A stretch of DNA of 14,211 bases from Cyanobacteriota bacterium (lineage in GTDB: Bacteria > Cyanobacteriota > Cyanobacteriia > Phormidesmidales > Phormidesmidaceae). The position numbers were made by a program, and so were the translations under genes. The number at the start of each line of letters is the position of its first letter. The first letter of the stretch is position 1. Of this stretch, positions 12,907 to 14,211 are shown one piece after another. The stretch spans positions 1-14,211 of the forward strand of contig JAIXUR010000268.1 in NCBI GenBank assembly GCA_027483425.1, written 5' to 3'. Under the pieces are notes generated by a model. That model made no database searches and was not told where the DNA came from. It saw nothing but the letters and a program-made list of their open reading frames with translations.

Positions 12907-14211
12907 ATGCGTCTTCATCTCCTGCAAAAGGTTCTGCGGCTTCCCCAAGCGGCCCTCAAGCGAGCGGTAACTGGTTTACTGCAATTGGTGCTATTGGTCA
13001 ACCGACCGGCCCGTTTAGCCCGGTCGGGTTTTGTGTTGCCCACCACCGTGTTGCTGGTGCTCATGGTGGTGCTGACGGCCACGGCGCTGACCTATCGCTC
13101 GTTTACCCGCAGCGACATGGCCATCTCTCAGCGAGAGCAGCAGGTGATCTCAAACGCGGCTACCCCGGCCATCGACCGGGCCAAGGCCAAGCTCGAATTT
13201 TTGTTTCAGACCGATCAGCGCTTTCCGAGTGGGTTGCCCGCCAGCGATATCTTGGCCGATTTATTGCTGGTCAGCAGCACCAATGCCGGTTTTACCGGCC
13301 GGGTTAGTCCCCTGGCTGGGGCCAATGATCCCTACACCTTGCCCGATGAAACCCGCATTGATATCAACCGCGACGGCAAGTTAGACAACGCCTGGTCGTT
13401 TAAAGCAGACATTGATGGTAAAGACGGTGTCGGTGCCAGCGAACTGATTGTTTACTCCATTTTGGTCGACGACCAGGCTACTAGACTCGACCCAACCAAC
13501 ACGTCAGCTAGCTCAAAAAAAGTAGACGGGCTAGTTGACCAGGCCAAAGCCGATTCCCTAGTTACCCGCACCGGTCCTCTGGCCGTTACCCAAGCCACAT
13601 CCTCCTGTGCCGGGGCGGTGGCCGAGGGGGGCTGGCAGGTAGTACAGCAGGGCAACAACTCAACCCTGCAAAAGAATTTTCAGGTCAATGCCTTTGTGGC
13701 CAACGCCAACAATGTCAACCGCACCTTTGAAACCCTAGAGTTTCAGCAGTCTCGTTCGGCGGCTCGGGCCAACAAGTGGGGGGCCTGGTTCCGCTATGAC
13801 CTCGAGGTTACCCCCGGCCCAGACTTTAACTGGAACGGGGCCATGCACACCGATGGCAATTTTCTCACCTTTGCCCCCAGCGGCAATGGCGCCAATGAAG
13901 CCCTGCGATCGCACATGGTCAGCTCCCACAACTCCTGCCTCTACAGCCAAGAGGCTTCCGAGATCTCGGTGTCTGAGGTCGATCTAGATGGCGATGGCGT
14001 CGCCACCCCTGGCAAGGTGGTATCTGTCAACGGCATTGACACCCCAGAGTTCCAGGGCCAGGCGATTAGGGGCAGCCTGCTCACCGATAACACCACCAGT
14101 AATGGCGAATCGACCATTCACGTTTGGGATGGGGCCAACGTTCAGGCGATTATTGACCGCACCCTCACCAATACCAACGACTCGGTGAGAGCCAACGCCA
14201 ACAACAACGAC
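12907..14211 (+). CDS. hpsA: HpsA-type hormogonium polysaccharide secretion pseudopilin (3' end outside window)
   Basis: An open frame of 435 codons runs from ATG 12907 to the window edge without a stop. HpsA is a large pseudopilin-like protein needed for slime secretion and gliding of filamentous cyanobacteria. The N-terminus is basic (1-40), then RSGFVLPTTV (39-48) gives a prepilin-peptidase site after Gly41, followed by a hydrophobic helix (42-62). This matches HpsA rather than ordinary pilins, having Pro and Thr at +4/+5 instead of Glu5. Further family-like marks are AATPAIDRAKAKLEFLF (84-100), FETLEFQQSR (274-283) and FNWNGAMHTDGNF (307-319). DINRDGKLD (152-160) and DLDGDGVAT (359-367) look like calcium-binding loops. 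No Shine-Dalgarno is seen. Further hps genes may follow beyond the edge. Confidence 0.88.
   Translation, partial: MRLHLLQKVLRLPQAALKRAVTGLLQLVLLVNRPARLARSGFVLPTTVLLVLMVVLTATALTYRSFTRSDMAISQREQQVISNAATPAIDRAKAKLEFLFQTDQRFPSGLPASDILADLLLVSSTNAGFTGRVSPLAGANDPYTLPDETRIDINRDGKLDNAWSFKADIDGKDGVGASELIVYSILVDDQATRLDPTNTSASSKKVDGLVDQAKADSLVTRTGPLAVTQATSSCAGAVAEGGWQVVQQGNNSTLQKNFQVNAFVANANNVNRTFETLEFQQSRSAARANKWGAWFRYDLEVTPGPDFNWNGAMHTDGNFLTFAPSGNGANEALRSHMVSSHNSCLYSQEASEISVSEVDLDGDGVATPGKVVSVNGIDTPEFQGQAIRGSLLTDNTTSNGESTIHVWDGANVQAIIDRTLTNTNDSVRANANNND

Noticed and set aside
13452..13950. Minus-strand open frames of 68 and 71 codons
   Set aside because: They lie opposite the continuous hpsA frame, whose translation has clear family motifs; high GC creates such shadows.

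Overview
The window looks like chromosomal DNA of a GC-rich cyanobacterium, probably filamentous. The palindrome GCGATCGC (HIP1, a cyanobacterial hallmark) occurs well over ten times. bciB is nearly word-for-word the cyanobacterial divinyl reductase, and the right end carries an HpsA-type gene, which belongs to the polysaccharide secretion system of gliding filamentous cyanobacteria. No phage, transposase, integrase or CRISPR array is visible, and most genes are ordinary core genes.

Left part (1-4226, all + strand): the tail of an unidentified Pro/Ala-rich protein overlaps a thioredoxin-like [2Fe-2S] ferredoxin gene. Then come argJ (arginine biosynthesis), a repeat-and-hairpin spacer, tRNA-Gln(UUG) with a consensus-like promoter, and a peptide-type ABC transporter substrate-binding lipoprotein with no permease beside it.

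Middle (4269-8289, - strand): three tightly packed genes that look like one transcription unit. In order of transcription they are a Ser/Thr protein kinase fused to a seven-bladed WD40 propeller, a small TPR protein whose start overlaps the kinase stop by 8 nt, and, 36 nt later, a glutamine-synthetase-fold enzyme of the FluG/NodGS-like kind. In that enzyme the ammonia-site glutamate of true glutamine synthetase is replaced. This kinase/TPR/GS-like set is the most system-like arrangement in the window. The idea that the three proteins work together is inference from layout only.

Right part: divergently from the kinase lies bciB (chlorophyll biosynthesis), convergent with a short ftsH that lacks the usual first membrane segment. 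An 1.1-kb gene-poor region (11793-12906) follows. It holds two 78-bp repeat copies, a perfect 11-bp-stem hairpin, and a candidate promoter with an inverted repeat ahead of a possible 53-codon ORF. The window ends inside hpsA (435 codons present, 3' end missing).

Dispersed palindromic elements sharing a CCCCGTAGGGGC core sit in three intergenic regions (after argJ, upstream of the kinase/bciB pair, and upstream of hpsA). All alignments and counts here were made by eye.
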